64,000 nt of DNA, from assembly GCA_963402885.1 (NCBI GenBank), contig OY727093.1, forward strand, positions 7,575,501 to 7,639,500, read 5' to 3'. This document shows, one piece after another, positions 50,772 through 63,251 of this stretch. This DNA is from Antedon bifida. Lineage: Eukaryota > Echinodermata > Crinoidea > Comatulida > Antedonidae. The translations under genes and the position numbers were made by a program. The notes under the pieces were generated by a model. That model made no database searches and was not told where the DNA came from. It saw only the letters and a list, made by a program, of their open reading frames with translations. Each line of letters opens with the position of its first letter. Position 1 is the stretch's first letter.

Positions 50772-50884
50772 ATTGGTCACACGTCATCACGTGACGATAC
50801 CGAGTCGAACCAATATCGAGTTTAGAGTATTGTACGTACAGTGGTTGTCATTTCAAAGTCAGCTAAAAAGAGTCGAAGCATTTA
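50772..50884 (+). promoter_or_regulatory. Hox1 proximal promoter
   Basis: Inverted CCAAT (ATTGG, 50772-50776), 10 nt, E-box TCACGTGA (50787-50794), then forward CCAAT (50810-50814). This is the same order as before Hox2, with the same 10-nt first gap. The E-box is embedded in GTCATCACGTGACG. No good TATA is seen; a weak TAAAAAG occurs near 50864. NF-Y and USF-type binding is inferred. Confidence 0.5.
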
Positions 50885-51569
50885 ATGAGTCTCACAGTTA
50901 GTTTACAGCCTTGCTTCAGTAACTTTGCAAAGGTTGCGGATAAAGTAAGAAATTTGGTCGATTCTTACGATTTCTGTATTAGTGAACACGACAACATGTA
51001 TTCGGCGAATGCGGCGGCCACGGCTGCAACGGATCTGAGTTATCACTCTTTACCTATATCACATTCAGGTTCATATCATGGACATTATACATCAAGACAC
51101 GATTCGGACAATCGATTGATGAATTACCCCTTGCAGACAGCTGCTACGTATCCCTCGTGGAACGGGGTATCAAATAATTCGGAATGCACGTCAAACAGTC
51201 TCGCACCATCCTCGTCACCGTCAGGTTATCACAGTTATAGCAATGCAGTTTATAGTTATAATATGAGCCTAAACCATTACCATCATGATACTGAACATTC
51301 CGGGGCACAAGATTACCCCCATATTCAAAGAAATTTACACCTACAAACGGCGACATGTCCGTCTGCGTATACAAACAGGGACAGCATTTCAAACGCGCGG
51401 GAGACGGCGGTACACGCCCCAGTCTCGGATACTGACGGATCTGGCACAACACTGGGGATAGACAGTGATTCTCCCCCTCCCACCCTGACAAATCTTGATA
51501 ATCCTCAAGTCAACGGAGAGGCGGCTGTATATAGCTGGATGAAAGTGAAAAGAAATCCACCAAAAACAG
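50885..51569 (+). CDS. Hox1: Hox1 homeobox protein, exon 1 (partial)
   Basis: First exon of the group 1 Hox factor (labial orthologue). It encodes 228 codons plus one base: a Ser/Tyr/His/Asn-rich N-terminal region (SYHSLPISHSGSYHGHYTS, SGYHSYSNAVYSYNMSLNHY) and a Ser/Asp/Pro stretch before the hexapeptide VYSWMKVKRNPPKT (residues 215-228). WMKVKRNPPKT is the deuterostome Hox1 signature. The exon ends at ACAG with donor GTAAGA, in phase 1, the place where Hox1 genes are normally split. Reading on past the donor gives a meaningless tail to 51697. The ATG at 50885 has a weak context (T at -3); Met38 at 50996 has A at -3 and may be the true start. The homeodomain exon is not in the window. Confidence 0.9.
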
Positions 51570-54500
51570 GTAAGATATATCTTCTTTTTTTTAAATATAA
51601 TTCTTATTGTCGAGCGACAAAGCTCATCTTAGATAACAGTAAATCCGGATGGATTACCAGTCGTCTCCTCAGCGCATCTTTTCCACGAGTAGAATAAGAC
51701 TAATAGATTTGAACGATATAAAATCAGAGAATAGAACGTAGAAAATCAATTCATAACGGACACGAAGATTGTGATCAAGTACTGCTTGCTGACTGACCGC
51801 GTATTATGACCTAGCTCTAGTAAAGTTGAGCTTCGGGCGAAAGATTACTTTAATGGTGGTCTATTCCAAGACACAAGAACATATATATCCCGACCGATTT
51901 GTAAAATACGTTAACGATGAATTATAGTCTCTATTTTCCATCCGGTTATATGGAATAAGCTCAGTCGGTAAGTAAACAGTTATCTATAGGGAAAATAGTG
52001 TATACTAAACATGTTTTTGCTTTCTTATTTTAAAAAAATACATAAAATACAACGTATGTTGCTTAAACCGAAAACTAAGTTCTGTAAAATAGCATTTTTT
52101 AATTTGTATTTTCTTTCAAACTTCAAACATTCTTGTCTAAAATGATTGAAATCACCGCAGGGGGTATACACGTAAGACATATATATAAAACAATGTATAG
52201 AATCTACTAAGTTAATATTATACAATCGCATTTGCACAACCAATCTATTTATGATCTGTCCGTTTGTACTGAAACCATTCAAAACAGAAAACGTGGCATA
52301 GTTTGACATTCGTTTTAAATACCGAAACATAATTAATCCAATTTACTGCAGTATTAATAAACATTTCTAAACATATTTCATTTATAATTTATACGGTAAT
52401 AGTAAAAATTATCTATATCATTGTACACTTTTAATAAACATGAAATGAACTTACAGTGTAGGCCTACACAATCTGGTGCGTTTATTTTATGTTGTTAGGT
52501 TTAAACCAGGATAGTGATAACACTACTTTCCCCCAGTATATGACTTCATCCAAACCCTCAACGTAAAACAGGGTAGGCCTAGCCTTTACTCATACTGGGT
52601 TCCATTATTAGCTTTTGAAATAAATTGTATTTAGTTTGAATCACTAGTACATTGTTGATAACCCAATAAACACAATACACACACACTGGTTATGTTGTAT
52701 ACAACGAACTTTGAAATTGTTAGTAAAATGCATAATGCTGTCAAGTGTGTTCTACGATCTATTTTAAAAAGAAACATGATTTTTTAAATACTATAATTTT
52801 TGTTTTACTATAAATGAAATACCATCTGATTTATTTTAAAATATGAAAACATCATAATATTGCAGAACTTTGTTATATTTCTTCATATTCAATTTGGTAA
52901 TCTATTAATAACTAACATAGTTCTGATCAATATGTAATTTTTTAACTATTAATTTAAATAATACAGTTACTATAGTTGTTTGTATTTGCAAAAACTCGAT
53001 AAATAAGTAATTCATTCTAAAAGAAAATTGAAAACTAAGTTTGACAACTATGAGCATGAATAGGCATAGGCCTAAATGTCTGTAGGCTAACGGTGCTCCA
53101 GAGAATCGGTGGAAGCAAACAGGCTAGCCCTTCAATAACTACAGGGGAAATAAAGCATATAAGGCCTATACAATCTAGCCCTTACGAATTACCTTTTATT
53201 CTGTTGATGTTAGTTCGTAACCTATCGATTCATCTCCATTCTCTAGTTGGCATGTTTACGCAAGAGCTTTAGTCCGTGCTTAAACGAGATTTCAAGCCCG
53301 ATCTAAGTCGTCTCGTATCATTCATATACTTACTAATGGGCCTGATGTTAATTAATTCATAATCACAAATTATAATCATAACACATTTTGTCGTCATATT
53401 TATGATTGTTAAAGCATAGCTTTTCTGGTAATTTGGAATATATTTGATTTGGTAGAGGTAAATTCAAAAGCTAAAGCTTGGAAATTAAATTTATGATATT
53501 ATCTCTCATGATGTTATATACAATAGGCCTAATAAGAATCACTTTTCCTAAATTTTTTTTTTTTGCCTAATTATGCCTTTTGTGTACAGGGAAATAACAA
53601 TGGAAGGTAATGCATATACTGTGTCGCTATAAGCCTGGTGACCAATTACTAAAAATAATATGCGAATAATCTCTTAGGGTATTTGCTAATTCTCACTCTA
53701 TGTAATTGTCAGTCTAATATTATTTATGTTTTCCGAATATTAATATTAAACACACTGATAATAGACCATGCATAAATGACATTATAATATTTTATAGACG
53801 TAAAAACATCTAATTTAAATTCACTTTACACGTGAGAGAATATGGAATTAGGCCTACACAAATAAATAAACAGTACTAGGCTATAACATTATTTTTTTAA
53901 ACATAAATAACGTAGATCGATACTTTTCTTCTGGTCGGTTTCCTGTGTTATTATATATTTTCAATTGTTGCTACAAAGGTTTAACCACGTGTAGGCTGCT
54001 GTACTAAGTATGAATATTAGAGACACTGAAGTGATTAGTGAAAATAAAATATTATAATAAACATTAATTAGGCCTAAATTAATCATAATCTGATCATTTA
54101 TTTTAATTAGTCTATTCTAGTATTCGTTAAAGTTGCTAATTAAAGCATTATCAAAAATCCAATATATTAAAATATAATCAATACATCTCCTTTCAGTTTG
54201 CAGTTAAATACAGGCGTTATAAACCTATCATTAAAACAATATAATATACAATTAAAGTTTAAATTAATCTGCAATATTTTTAAAAGTATTGTCTAAGTAA
54301 TAAGCAGTTGTGGATATAGATTAAGTAAATGAGGTCTACCGTATACGTTAAACGCCTTCGTCACATCATAAATATGCCATGTTTTATAGTAGGGTACAGT
54401 TTTAAGAATTGGTACCTTATTACAAATTCAACTTATGCCAACCATAACAAAAACCAATATATTAGTTTTGTGTAAATATTCACATAACTTTTATGAATGA

Positions 54501-56722
54501 ATTAGAAATTATTACAAAAACCTAGCCAACAGATTTCAAATTTAAATATTAATTTTGAAGCATAACAAAACAATATGGCGTTCACGGTTACGGTTGAATT
54601 TTCAGCTGGAAGGCGATGATAATCTTTAATTAATATTACCGTTCCATACAATTCATTTCTAAACAATGTCAATAATTAGGCATTATTATATTACCAATGT
54701 AATTAATTTCTGTTTGTTTTGCTCATCTCGTTGACTTTAAAGTTGCTGTAGTAAACATATATTGTTATTGATCAGGCCAATGTTTGCTAAGGCCACTTGT
54801 ATATTATCCCATGGTAAAGGATATAGAGCCAGCCCAAGTTATTTGGCCGTATTTGATCAGATGTTTAGGGTGTTTGAGATACGGTTTAATGGCGTATATT
54901 ATTATTCCGTATATCAATATTCAATCACATACAAATTTGTTTTATTCTATAACTTATTTTCATCTATCAAAACTAATTATTGTATAGAAAACTGGACAAC
55001 AAACATGCAATCGGAAAATAAAGTCAGAAAGAGGTAGACTTGTCTACCAAATGACGATTTGTTTCAATTATGTGGGGAAAGGTAGGACCTATACTCCCTG
55101 TACAAAACATGGTTACTGGCTCACTCGTTGTAGAAGAAAGCCTAATATACATCAAAGAGGAAGAGAAATAAATCGAATGAACATTTTGTTATTCTACTAC
55201 AGAGTTATGTATGTGCAAGTTTTTTTTTCTCAAATATAAAGAAATCATTTCTTACCACAGTTATGGTTTTGATGAAGGTGGAAGAACTAGGGTATTTTTT
55301 CTAAAACTGTTATGTAGGCCTATACTATTTGGTAAAATCACTATATTTCGCTCTCGTCTGAGACGCATTATGAATTATAGGCCTAGCGTGCATTTAATTG
55401 GAAATATGTAGGGTTGATACAAAACGTATCGTTCCAGTGTACCCTTAACACCATTAACACCGTGCTTGTTTCGTTACAGCTTTCTTGACCTTTTATCGGG
55501 CTAGAGCTCTTCTCAGTATACGATCATTATTTTATACACGAATATACCGGTGAAAACATTTTTGCTACTGAACCTCTCGTATTTATCCAGCACAATGAAC
55601 GTTTACAGATCGATTCTTCTGACCGATTTCTTTCTTTTATTTCCGACAGTGAGGTTTATGTATTTCCTGTGATCATAATGAAAATATAACAAATCTCACA
55701 CCTTATCCATGTAAATACCATATCAATATGAGAACTATGCTATATAAACTATATATTATTTTGGGTATCTCATTTGATAATTGGTTTATGCAATCGATAC
55801 ATTATACATTATTGATGAATTACAATACGTATCGATAGTAAATTAACCTATTAATAATTACGAAAACGATACAATTAAGGACAATGGTTTAAACTTAAAT
55901 GTTTCAATAAAAGAGAAGATTTTTCGAGTAGGCTATTTCTCGTGTTACGGTGGTTTTAGTGTAAAGATAATATCGCTTAGTTACAGTATGCCACTATACA
56001 TTAGTATACATTTTATTTCGATTGGCTACGTTTGTTGTTTTATAATCAAGTACTGTACTAGTATTAGTTTATTTTACTGAATTTTACTTAATTTCAAGTT
56101 ATAACATCATTTAGTTAATGTCCACCCTAAAGAACAAATATAATTTTAATTGAGTTTAGTCATTTTCTTCTTTTTGTGTATTATTTTAATTTATTCATAT
56201 CTTTGGTCTAATTATTTCTTGTTCTTTCACCTCTGGCTAGTAATGAATTAGTTTCTAATGGTTAGTTTTACTGATATCATTACTTTAAGTGTCTTCTAAC
56301 TTCATATTGATTTTAAAATATTTCATTTTGTATATTTATATTGATTATTTCATTAAGCACCGCGTTAAAAATTATAATGATGTCAACAACGTCGAACCGA
56401 TTTTGTGTTAACTTTGATATAATGTATGCAAATGAGGTTGTGAGTCCTATAGTTTGCATATAGAGATTGTCGAAATCGAATGCCATAAAACTGAAATATG
56501 TTACGTCCCTATTTATCGCATGCGCAGTGTCTGTACGTAGACGACGACAGGCAAGTGTCATGTAACATTGATAATGATTATGATATGATGAAGATTGTAT
56601 AGGATTGATTACGATATCCATGTTGATAATGACGACTATTGTGACATTGATGACTGATTGTGACGGTGACGAAAACGAAGATGATGACAACCATGGTGAT
56701 AATGACCATGATGTATTATGTA
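51570..56722 (+). other. Hox1 intron, first part
   Basis: Follows the Hox1 donor. No TGG-TTY-CAR homeodomain signature is present on the + strand anywhere to the window end. AT-rich, with a dense run of TAGGCCTA palindromes between 52.4 and 55.4 kb (about ten). Frames near 54.8-55.4 kb have no recognised domain. A GAT-rich simple tract lies at about 56.58-56.71 kb. Confidence 0.55.
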
Positions 56723-57550
56723 CAGTACAACCCCTCTGTTGGGTACACCCCTGTTTAGGAGGAATGAGGAGAAATGTATTGTCACTGCCATCCATATACA
56801 GGGGACACCGCTCTTCAGGAAATATGCTGTAGAGTCCCCAATGTGTCCCCTTAAAAGGTTTTACTACAGAATATGCCTATTAACAAGGTCATTCTGCTAT
56901 AAGGTCGTCTACGACAAAACATCTCCATATTTCTATGGCGTACTCATACACTCTCTTCAAAGTGTTATTAATAATAAAAACAATTGTGTCCAGTATCATT
57001 ATCATTATACTAATATTCCACTTATATTATCATTGTTGTTAAATGAAACTGAACCAACAAATAAGCGACTTGTTTAATAACCACGATGACTTCATAATAA
57101 GCCGCTGAACATTAATCAAAATATTACGTCAAATCTGACATAAATTGTAATTATTCCACTATGAATCATAATTATAATGAAAATGAATATGAGCATTCTT
57201 AATGCTTCGATTGGCTATCAATTAACACCTTATATCTTTAGACACTCAACTGTCGAACTTTGTCCTAGCATGATTCAAGTGTCAGCGATTAAAGTATTAT
57301 TATATTTTTGTTTAATCGCCTGTAATTAAATTTCTTCATATTCAAGAGATTCAATTCAAGTGAGCAAAACAAAATGTATTTTAATTATTATAGGGTCTGA
57401 ACTTACCGTCGCAAATTAAAATGGTAGGCAATTGGTCGTGTAGTGGAATTAAAACATATATTTCCCCTCATTAATTTCATGGGAAATAAATAGTCCTCTT
57501 AATAGCGGTGACACTTGAATTGAGGTGTCCCAAAGTAAAGGGCTCTACTG
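56723..57550. mobile_element. hAT-like non-autonomous DNA transposon
   Basis: The left end CAGTACAACCCCTCTGTTGG followed by GTACACC and the right end, read in reverse, CAGTAGAGCCCTTTACTTTG followed by GGACACC form an imperfect terminal inverted repeat. CAGTA..ACC and GGGGACACC wording is typical of hAT-type MITE ends. A third, similar end (GTCCCCTTAAAAGGTTTTAC, to about 56866) lies inside, so a short element of about 145 bp may have inserted next to or within a longer one. Open frames here lack a transposase domain. No clear 8-bp target duplication flanks the long form. Confidence 0.55.
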
Positions 57551-57841
57551 TAATTTAATTATATGGATGATTAGTAATAAAAAAAATTAAAGAGTGCTTA
57601 TTTGGTAAACGATCTCATACAGTATCGTAGAGTTGTGTATTCCAGGAAAATATGAAAGGCGAGTATATGATATCATTAGACTGGTCATGAAACAGAACTG
57701 AATCGCAATTGAGATTATACCAAATTAACAACAACAATTTCATGATTATCAGAATAATAATTATTCCATAAAATAATTGTTTCTAAAATAATTTTATAAA
57801 ATACTGTGACATGCATTAGTCCTATGTACAATTAGTTTTAC
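57551..57841. other. Hox1 intron, nothing recognised
   Basis: AT-rich sequence between the hAT-like element and the duplicated modules, with no recognised features. Confidence 0.5.
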
Positions 57842-57908
57842 AATTTATGTAGGCTTAGATATTTTACTATAATGACGTATCTGCAGTAATGATACAGAGA
57901 GAGCGTTT
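57842..57908 (+). repeat. Duplicated ~67-bp module, copy 1
   Basis: Shares AATTTATGTAGGC, TTTACTATAAT, GACGTATCTG, AGTA, GATACAGAGA and AGCGTTT with 58040-58108, in the same order and orientation. Flanking sequence does not match clearly. A GTATC...GATAC inverted pair is kept in both copies. Confidence 0.7.
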
Positions 57909-58039
57909 GGTCCTTTGTATACAGTAATTAGTTTCACAAATCACAACGTGCACCCATAATGTTGTATGCAGGCCACATTGTGTGTAGGCCGTTTACGCAG
58001 GTTTACTTCTTATGCTGTTATGATCAAAATGTTGTTTTT

Positions 58040-58108
58040 AATTTATGTAGGCCTAAAGTTTACTATAATACTAGACGTATCTGTAGTATCGATACAGAGA
58101 AAGCGTTT
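58040..58108 (+). repeat. Duplicated ~69-bp module, copy 2
   Basis: Direct partner of 57842-57908, starting exactly 198 bp later. It carries a TAGGCCTA palindrome where copy 1 has TAGGCTTA. Function unknown. Confidence 0.7.
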
Positions 58109-60519
58109 ATAATAAAACTCGTCAGTTAATGGAATCGTCACTTTTACGCTCTGTAATTAATTCTCGTAGGCTGACATATCCGTCGTGCACTGATTGTCCC
58201 GAGTCACAACACGATGTTTCCATCTGCTCAACCGTAGGTGAAATCCCTCCCTTTGTTATCTGATTTGTATTTTTTTTCTAAGAAAATTAATACAATAGTG
58301 ACGTCACATATTATGGAATCAAATTAAAATACGGTAAAGTACGTATCGTGTCACAATATATAAATTCTATCTGATCGATGAAACATTCTAACGTTTATTT
58401 ACACAATACGGATTTGGGGGTAGGGGTATATAAAAAATAAAATTCTGCTATAAAAAAAACCTGGTATTACCTCGAACATGAAATTTAACAAGGTTGGTGA
58501 TGGTGGATAATTGTTTAAATAGCGCGAAAATAAAAATCTGAAATTGAATAAGAACATCAACAATGTACACATCAAGTTATATTATCTATTATATTAATAG
58601 TCTTTAATGCAAATGTTTGCCACACCGTTTAGGCATGTGTCATACTTATGCAAACAAGTATGGGTGTTCTCTGGTTAATTCCATGGAGGAAATATAATAG
58701 ATATATATTTCCTCCATGATGAGAATGGGCATATTTTCAACAACAAACAATTATGAAACATGGGAAACTTTGATCGATAATTATTGAAATGCATGATCAA
58801 TAGAAATGTTTTTTCTGCACCTGGCCTTTAAGATGATTCCATATTAAAAATGAGTTGGATTAACTTGAATTGATTTAAAGTAATATACGGCATTGTCATA
58901 TTAAACTAAAACGCTAAACACATTTTCTTTAAAGAAAATGAGATACAATCGCAATTAGACCATGGACATTCATGCCCTGGGAAATGGTAACATGTTCGTA
59001 ATTATACCTTTAGATAAAGTAGCCTAGCTGAATACCGTTACTATATATTGGAATGGTACTTACACTATTTTGACTATTAATATATAGGTCTGCAGTACTA
59101 AAGTGGGAAGCTAATTTTACTTCAATAAATCAATGCTAAAACCAAAAAACTTACAAATTACATACAAAATGAAGGAAATAAAAATATAATGTAAAGTTAA
59201 AGTTGAGTTACTTGCAGAATCCCGGAATTAAAAAAAAATTGTTCTTTATGTGACCCAATAACAACGCTCCGCAGATAAGATGTACTTGTTCAACAATAAA
59301 ACAATACGAGGACAATGTGCATAATGGTATTAATGATTCCGCAGCCTATTATTAGCGTCAACTAACATTATACCAACACCTTAATAATTGATAGGATAAT
59401 AACGTAGAATCATCCCCGTGGACGTTTGCTATTGCCACGTAGACTAGGCATATTAAAGTGAGATGTCGTCTCCATCTACCAAGGGATCCGATGAGCTCTC
59501 AATATTCTATTTAAACGTGTCCCAATCGTGTAAGTCTATATCATTGTATGACGTTGTCTGTTGAGATATTTACACTTGTTTTGATGTCAGAAAGTACATC
59601 TGATCTGTGATATATGCAAAACTTAACATTATCTTAACTTAAGAGGCATTGTATTCATCAGCGTATATTGTACAGTATGTGTACTCACGGATGCATGACT
59701 ACTTAGCAGGTTCTACAATTATTATTTTTACTTTAGGGAACATTGAATACAAATATACTAGTTGATAATTTCGTTTGGTCAATTGGAGTGAAGTTCATAA
59801 TAAAAATGAAACATTCATTGCGCATTAATGACCACAGGTCAATTATGTACAGCCTTAAATAATTTAACATTTCAAAAAGAAACTCCCCCATCACCCCCTC
59901 AATTTGATACAATATGATCTTTCTTCAAGCATGATGGTATATTAAAAACATGGAGACGAAAGTAAAATAACTATTAGGACGTCATGATTGATCAGCAAAT
60001 AGTTCTAAAACCGTTCTGAGACTGGGAAAAAGTGTATGATATGAAAATTAGAATTGATCTCTGTCTAATTCCACTTGGTTCCTCCAAGGGAGCAAACCAA
60101 CTGTCCACACCATCACACATGATGGATTGACTACATATCTTAGTTATGAATGATCTTAAATTAATATTACCTAATTATTAATAACATTTCAGTTATTGTC
60201 TTCTGAACCACTTTGAATGATATCAGCCTAGGTATTTACACACATTGGGACTACCACCAGTTAATGAGTTCGTTCCTTTGGCTAAGCATCAGCAAACTAA
60301 TAATTATCTATGCCTTGGGGTGAGATTTGACACGTTAGTGTATAACATAGCCGGTATTAACCCATCAATATTTTAATAGATTAATTTGACAAAAATGAAA
60401 TAATATAGAATAGTTGTTTACATTGAATATAAAATGGTTTACATAAATATTGTTACTTGTATTTTATTTCATTCCTAATGAATACCTATTGGCATTCTAT
60501 TGTTATTGAGCCCATTTTT
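58109..60519. other. Hox1 intron, mid part
   Basis: Unique AT-rich DNA; no exon, RNA gene or transposon end recognised apart from the hairpin at 58682-58718. A perfect CRE (TGACGTCA) lies at 58299-58306. Confidence 0.5.
58682..58718. other. Perfect 15-bp hairpin
   Basis: CATGGAGGAAATATA and its exact complement TATATTTCCTCCATG are separated by a 7-nt loop (ATAGATA). It is not part of any recognised repeat. It could fold in DNA or RNA, or be a dimeric protein site. It is too short for a standard animal pre-miRNA. Confidence 0.6.
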
Positions 60520-60725
60520 AAGACGCAGACGAGGGGAGATAGGCGGCGGCGACGATGATCAGTGGCATTGACGGCCTGAGCAAACGCCGCGTCGCATCTG
60601 TTAACGACACGACGGTTACTGTTAATATTAATGACGGTAATGAACCGCGATAGCGATAACGAAGATGTCGATTTTTTCGAAGATGTCGATTAAAGTAACG
60701 ATATCGATGACGTATCTACCACGAC
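60520..60725. repeat. CpG-rich cryptic GAY/CGA simple sequence
   Basis: A patch rich in CG, GAT and ACG words (GGCGGCGGCGACGATGAT at the start) with a short direct repeat CGAAGATGTCGATT near 60660 and 60678. It is clearly less AT-rich than its flanks. It looks like a decayed trinucleotide repeat or a small CpG-rich regulatory island. Confidence 0.45.
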
Positions 60726-61142
60726 TGTATTCACTGTGACCGTATAATCCTAAAGAACATCTCTAGTATAAGATAGCAACGAAAATGTAAAATGTATCGC
60801 ACATTATTTGTATAGGTGACCACTAGGTGAAGGGTTAGTTGTATACATATCCGGATCTTGTGAGGGTTTAAAAATCTGGGTCAGAAAAGCCGTCTGGTTG
60901 ATAAGTTGTTTTTGCTATTGTACGTGTCTCAATTTCTGAAACCCGCGGTCAGTCTGACCACTTAAAGAATTCCAAAACGCCGCTCTGGGCCGCTGATTGA
61001 CGTGTTTTCCTCCGTGTAACGTCTTCACACGTCGAACAGTTCAATATGCTATAGTGGCGTACGTTACCGACACTTAACATAAACAGATCTAAACCAACAC
61101 TCAAACACACTCGACAACGCACGATATCGGGACCTATTGAAG
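60726..61142. other. Less AT-rich intronic stretch, function unknown
   Basis: CpG content is raised from about 60.9 to 61.6 kb. A 139-codon minus-strand frame (60949-61368) spans it but shows no domain, signal peptide or family I recognise, and its middle is an I-rich low-complexity run. Confidence 0.4.
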
Positions 61143-61197
61143 TTGACTTAAACATTAGTGACCTGGTCAAATCGATAAACCACGAATTGAAACTGAT
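61143..61197 (+). repeat. Duplicated 55-bp module, copy 1
   Basis: TTGACTTAAACATTAGTGAC, then CTGGTCAAATCG, CACGAATT and AAACTGAT; about 80% identical by eye to 61341-61395. Confidence 0.65.
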
Positions 61198-61340
61198 AAT
61201 GATAATAATACTACGATGTATACACGGGCGTTTTACGCGGTGGGTTCCGTTCCTATACGCGTTCCTCTTCTGTACCAATATTTCCGACCAATAATCCGCA
61301 ACATACATATCATATGAAACAACAAAAGACGGCGGAACCT

Positions 61341-61395
61341 TTGACTGAAACAATAGTGACCAGTTCAAAATCGTTAATCACGAATTCAAACCGAT
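61341..61395 (+). repeat. Duplicated 55-bp module, copy 2
   Basis: Direct partner of 61143-61197 (TTGACTGAAACAATAGTGAC ... CACGAATTCAAACCGAT), also offset by 198 bp. Surroundings are not obviously duplicated. Confidence 0.65.
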
Positions 61396-63251
61396 ATACC
61401 GTCAGGTAAATCGTTCGCTTCCCTTTCGGTAGTCGGTTGGGTAGACCACCTCAAAGATCCGTAGCCTGCCGAAAATTAAATGGGTGCAATTTTTCATCGG
61501 TAAATGTGGCACTACCAACACACAGGGGTATTCGAGTGGACCTATTTCTGCAATATTTGGTCGTAGATCAATCTGTCAGTGACAATGATCATCGATCATT
61601 GGTCTTGCTTTTTTCTGATTAATAAGGGTCGTTGCCTTATAATAAAATAATATTTAAAATGCAACAAACCCGACACATTTTTGCTTGTTTAAAATTGGGT
61701 TCATTCACCTAGTTGGATAAATTTATTCAATGATGGAAGATAAATTTATTAAATGATGGAGAATAAGTATTTATTTATACATTATTATTTGTTTTTATCA
61801 ACCTAATTTTTAGAATTAAAAGCATAGGTCCATGCTTCAAGCGTCCCGTTGTTTTTAGAAATGGTCTTTGAATTCCTGTGAATGTTAAACGTGATCCAAC
61901 TGTAGCAAAATGTATAGCTCAGTCATTTCTTTTAGACCTAACAGACTATAATGCCACAAGACTGTTTGATGCTAATGAGTCCGTGTAAGATTTACCTTCT
62001 CAGCGCATTTGTTTATACACGATGTAGTCTCGAGCTTGTCGGTTTGTTTTCCTTCGGATGTATCACCGTTTCGCGCTATTCTTCACGATATTGAATCTAA
62101 ACACACTCATCACCGCGCCACGTTTAAAGAAGTTCATTATTAAACTGTATTGTGTTTTAAGTGATCCCGTTTATTCCAATTACTCAGCGTAGCATATATT
62201 AAAATGTATATTCTACCGTATAGTCTATTCTGGTCGGCCTGCTATAGGCTTTTCCCTAACGCTTTAGGCAAGTTATTATCTAAACGTTAATTTATCGGTA
62301 ACTACTCGGTTTATTATAACGACTTTCTGTATAATGGGTTTAATTACAATCGTCTTAGTATACTGGAGTTAAGTTACAATGCCAGTCTTACACAATGATA
62401 CCAATTTGTAAAAAAATTGAATTATGAAATTAGAGAGAGAGCAAACATATTTATTTTGCTTATAGGCCTATACATGGGGAAACACGTTTTATAAATAGTA
62501 AAATGATGATTCGACCTAAATAGTTTAGCAACGTTTGAGATCATTGACCTTATTCCATACTTTTCTATATCAAATTTGTATAAAAAATATGCTAAATATT
62601 CAACGCATCAGTTATTTTGTAATTAACTGATTTTTGTCAAAATTAAATTTATAATTTAAAAATGTAACATTTTGCCTCACAAATTTAAATGATGCAAAAA
62701 TATCAAGGACGCAAATGTGTGTTGTGGCGCATATCATTTTATGTATTGTAATTAAAGGTATATTCTGTGTCTAGCATCAAGACGCGGACTTACGTTTAAT
62801 TCCGTCTAAAACCATCCCGCCTTTTGGCTACCGCTGTACAATGAAAGAGAGCCGTAAGTGTTCCTAATACTACTGTGTCAGTCGTTGAATCCATTTATCC
62901 AGCTTCCATTGAATGAAACTTATTCTTAGATTAAACGGATCTAATCAAATGCGTTTTTATAAGATAATGTACATCCTATAACTTATTTACTCAATATTGA
63001 GTCTTCAGAATCTAACAAGGAGTGACGTGCGCGAAGTTTCAACGAATATACTCTTATAGTCTGCCCACAACAATGTGCGTATGTGTATATTATATATTTA
63101 TTTATTTTCACGATCGTAAAAATAAACTGAGGCTCTGTTTCAGATACCAGTGTAAATAGGCCGATTAATCAGGATAATCAACTTATTGTTTTATTATGTT
63201 AATTACTTACTTATTTACATACAACTTGTCCTATTGGTATATAAGCACTCT
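61396..63251. other. Hox1 intron, 3' part in window
   Basis: No homeobox, RNA gene or complete element seen. A 61-codon frame near 61437 has no recognised domain. From about 61.6 kb the DNA is AT-rich and unremarkable. Confidence 0.5.

Noticed and set aside
56313-57077. Frames of 119-160 codons on both strands
   Set aside because: They run across a GAT-rich simple tract and the hAT-like element; no transposase motif.
60949-61368. 139-codon minus-strand frame
   Set aside because: No family, signal peptide or domain recognised; it contains an Ile-rich low-complexity run and part of a local duplication.
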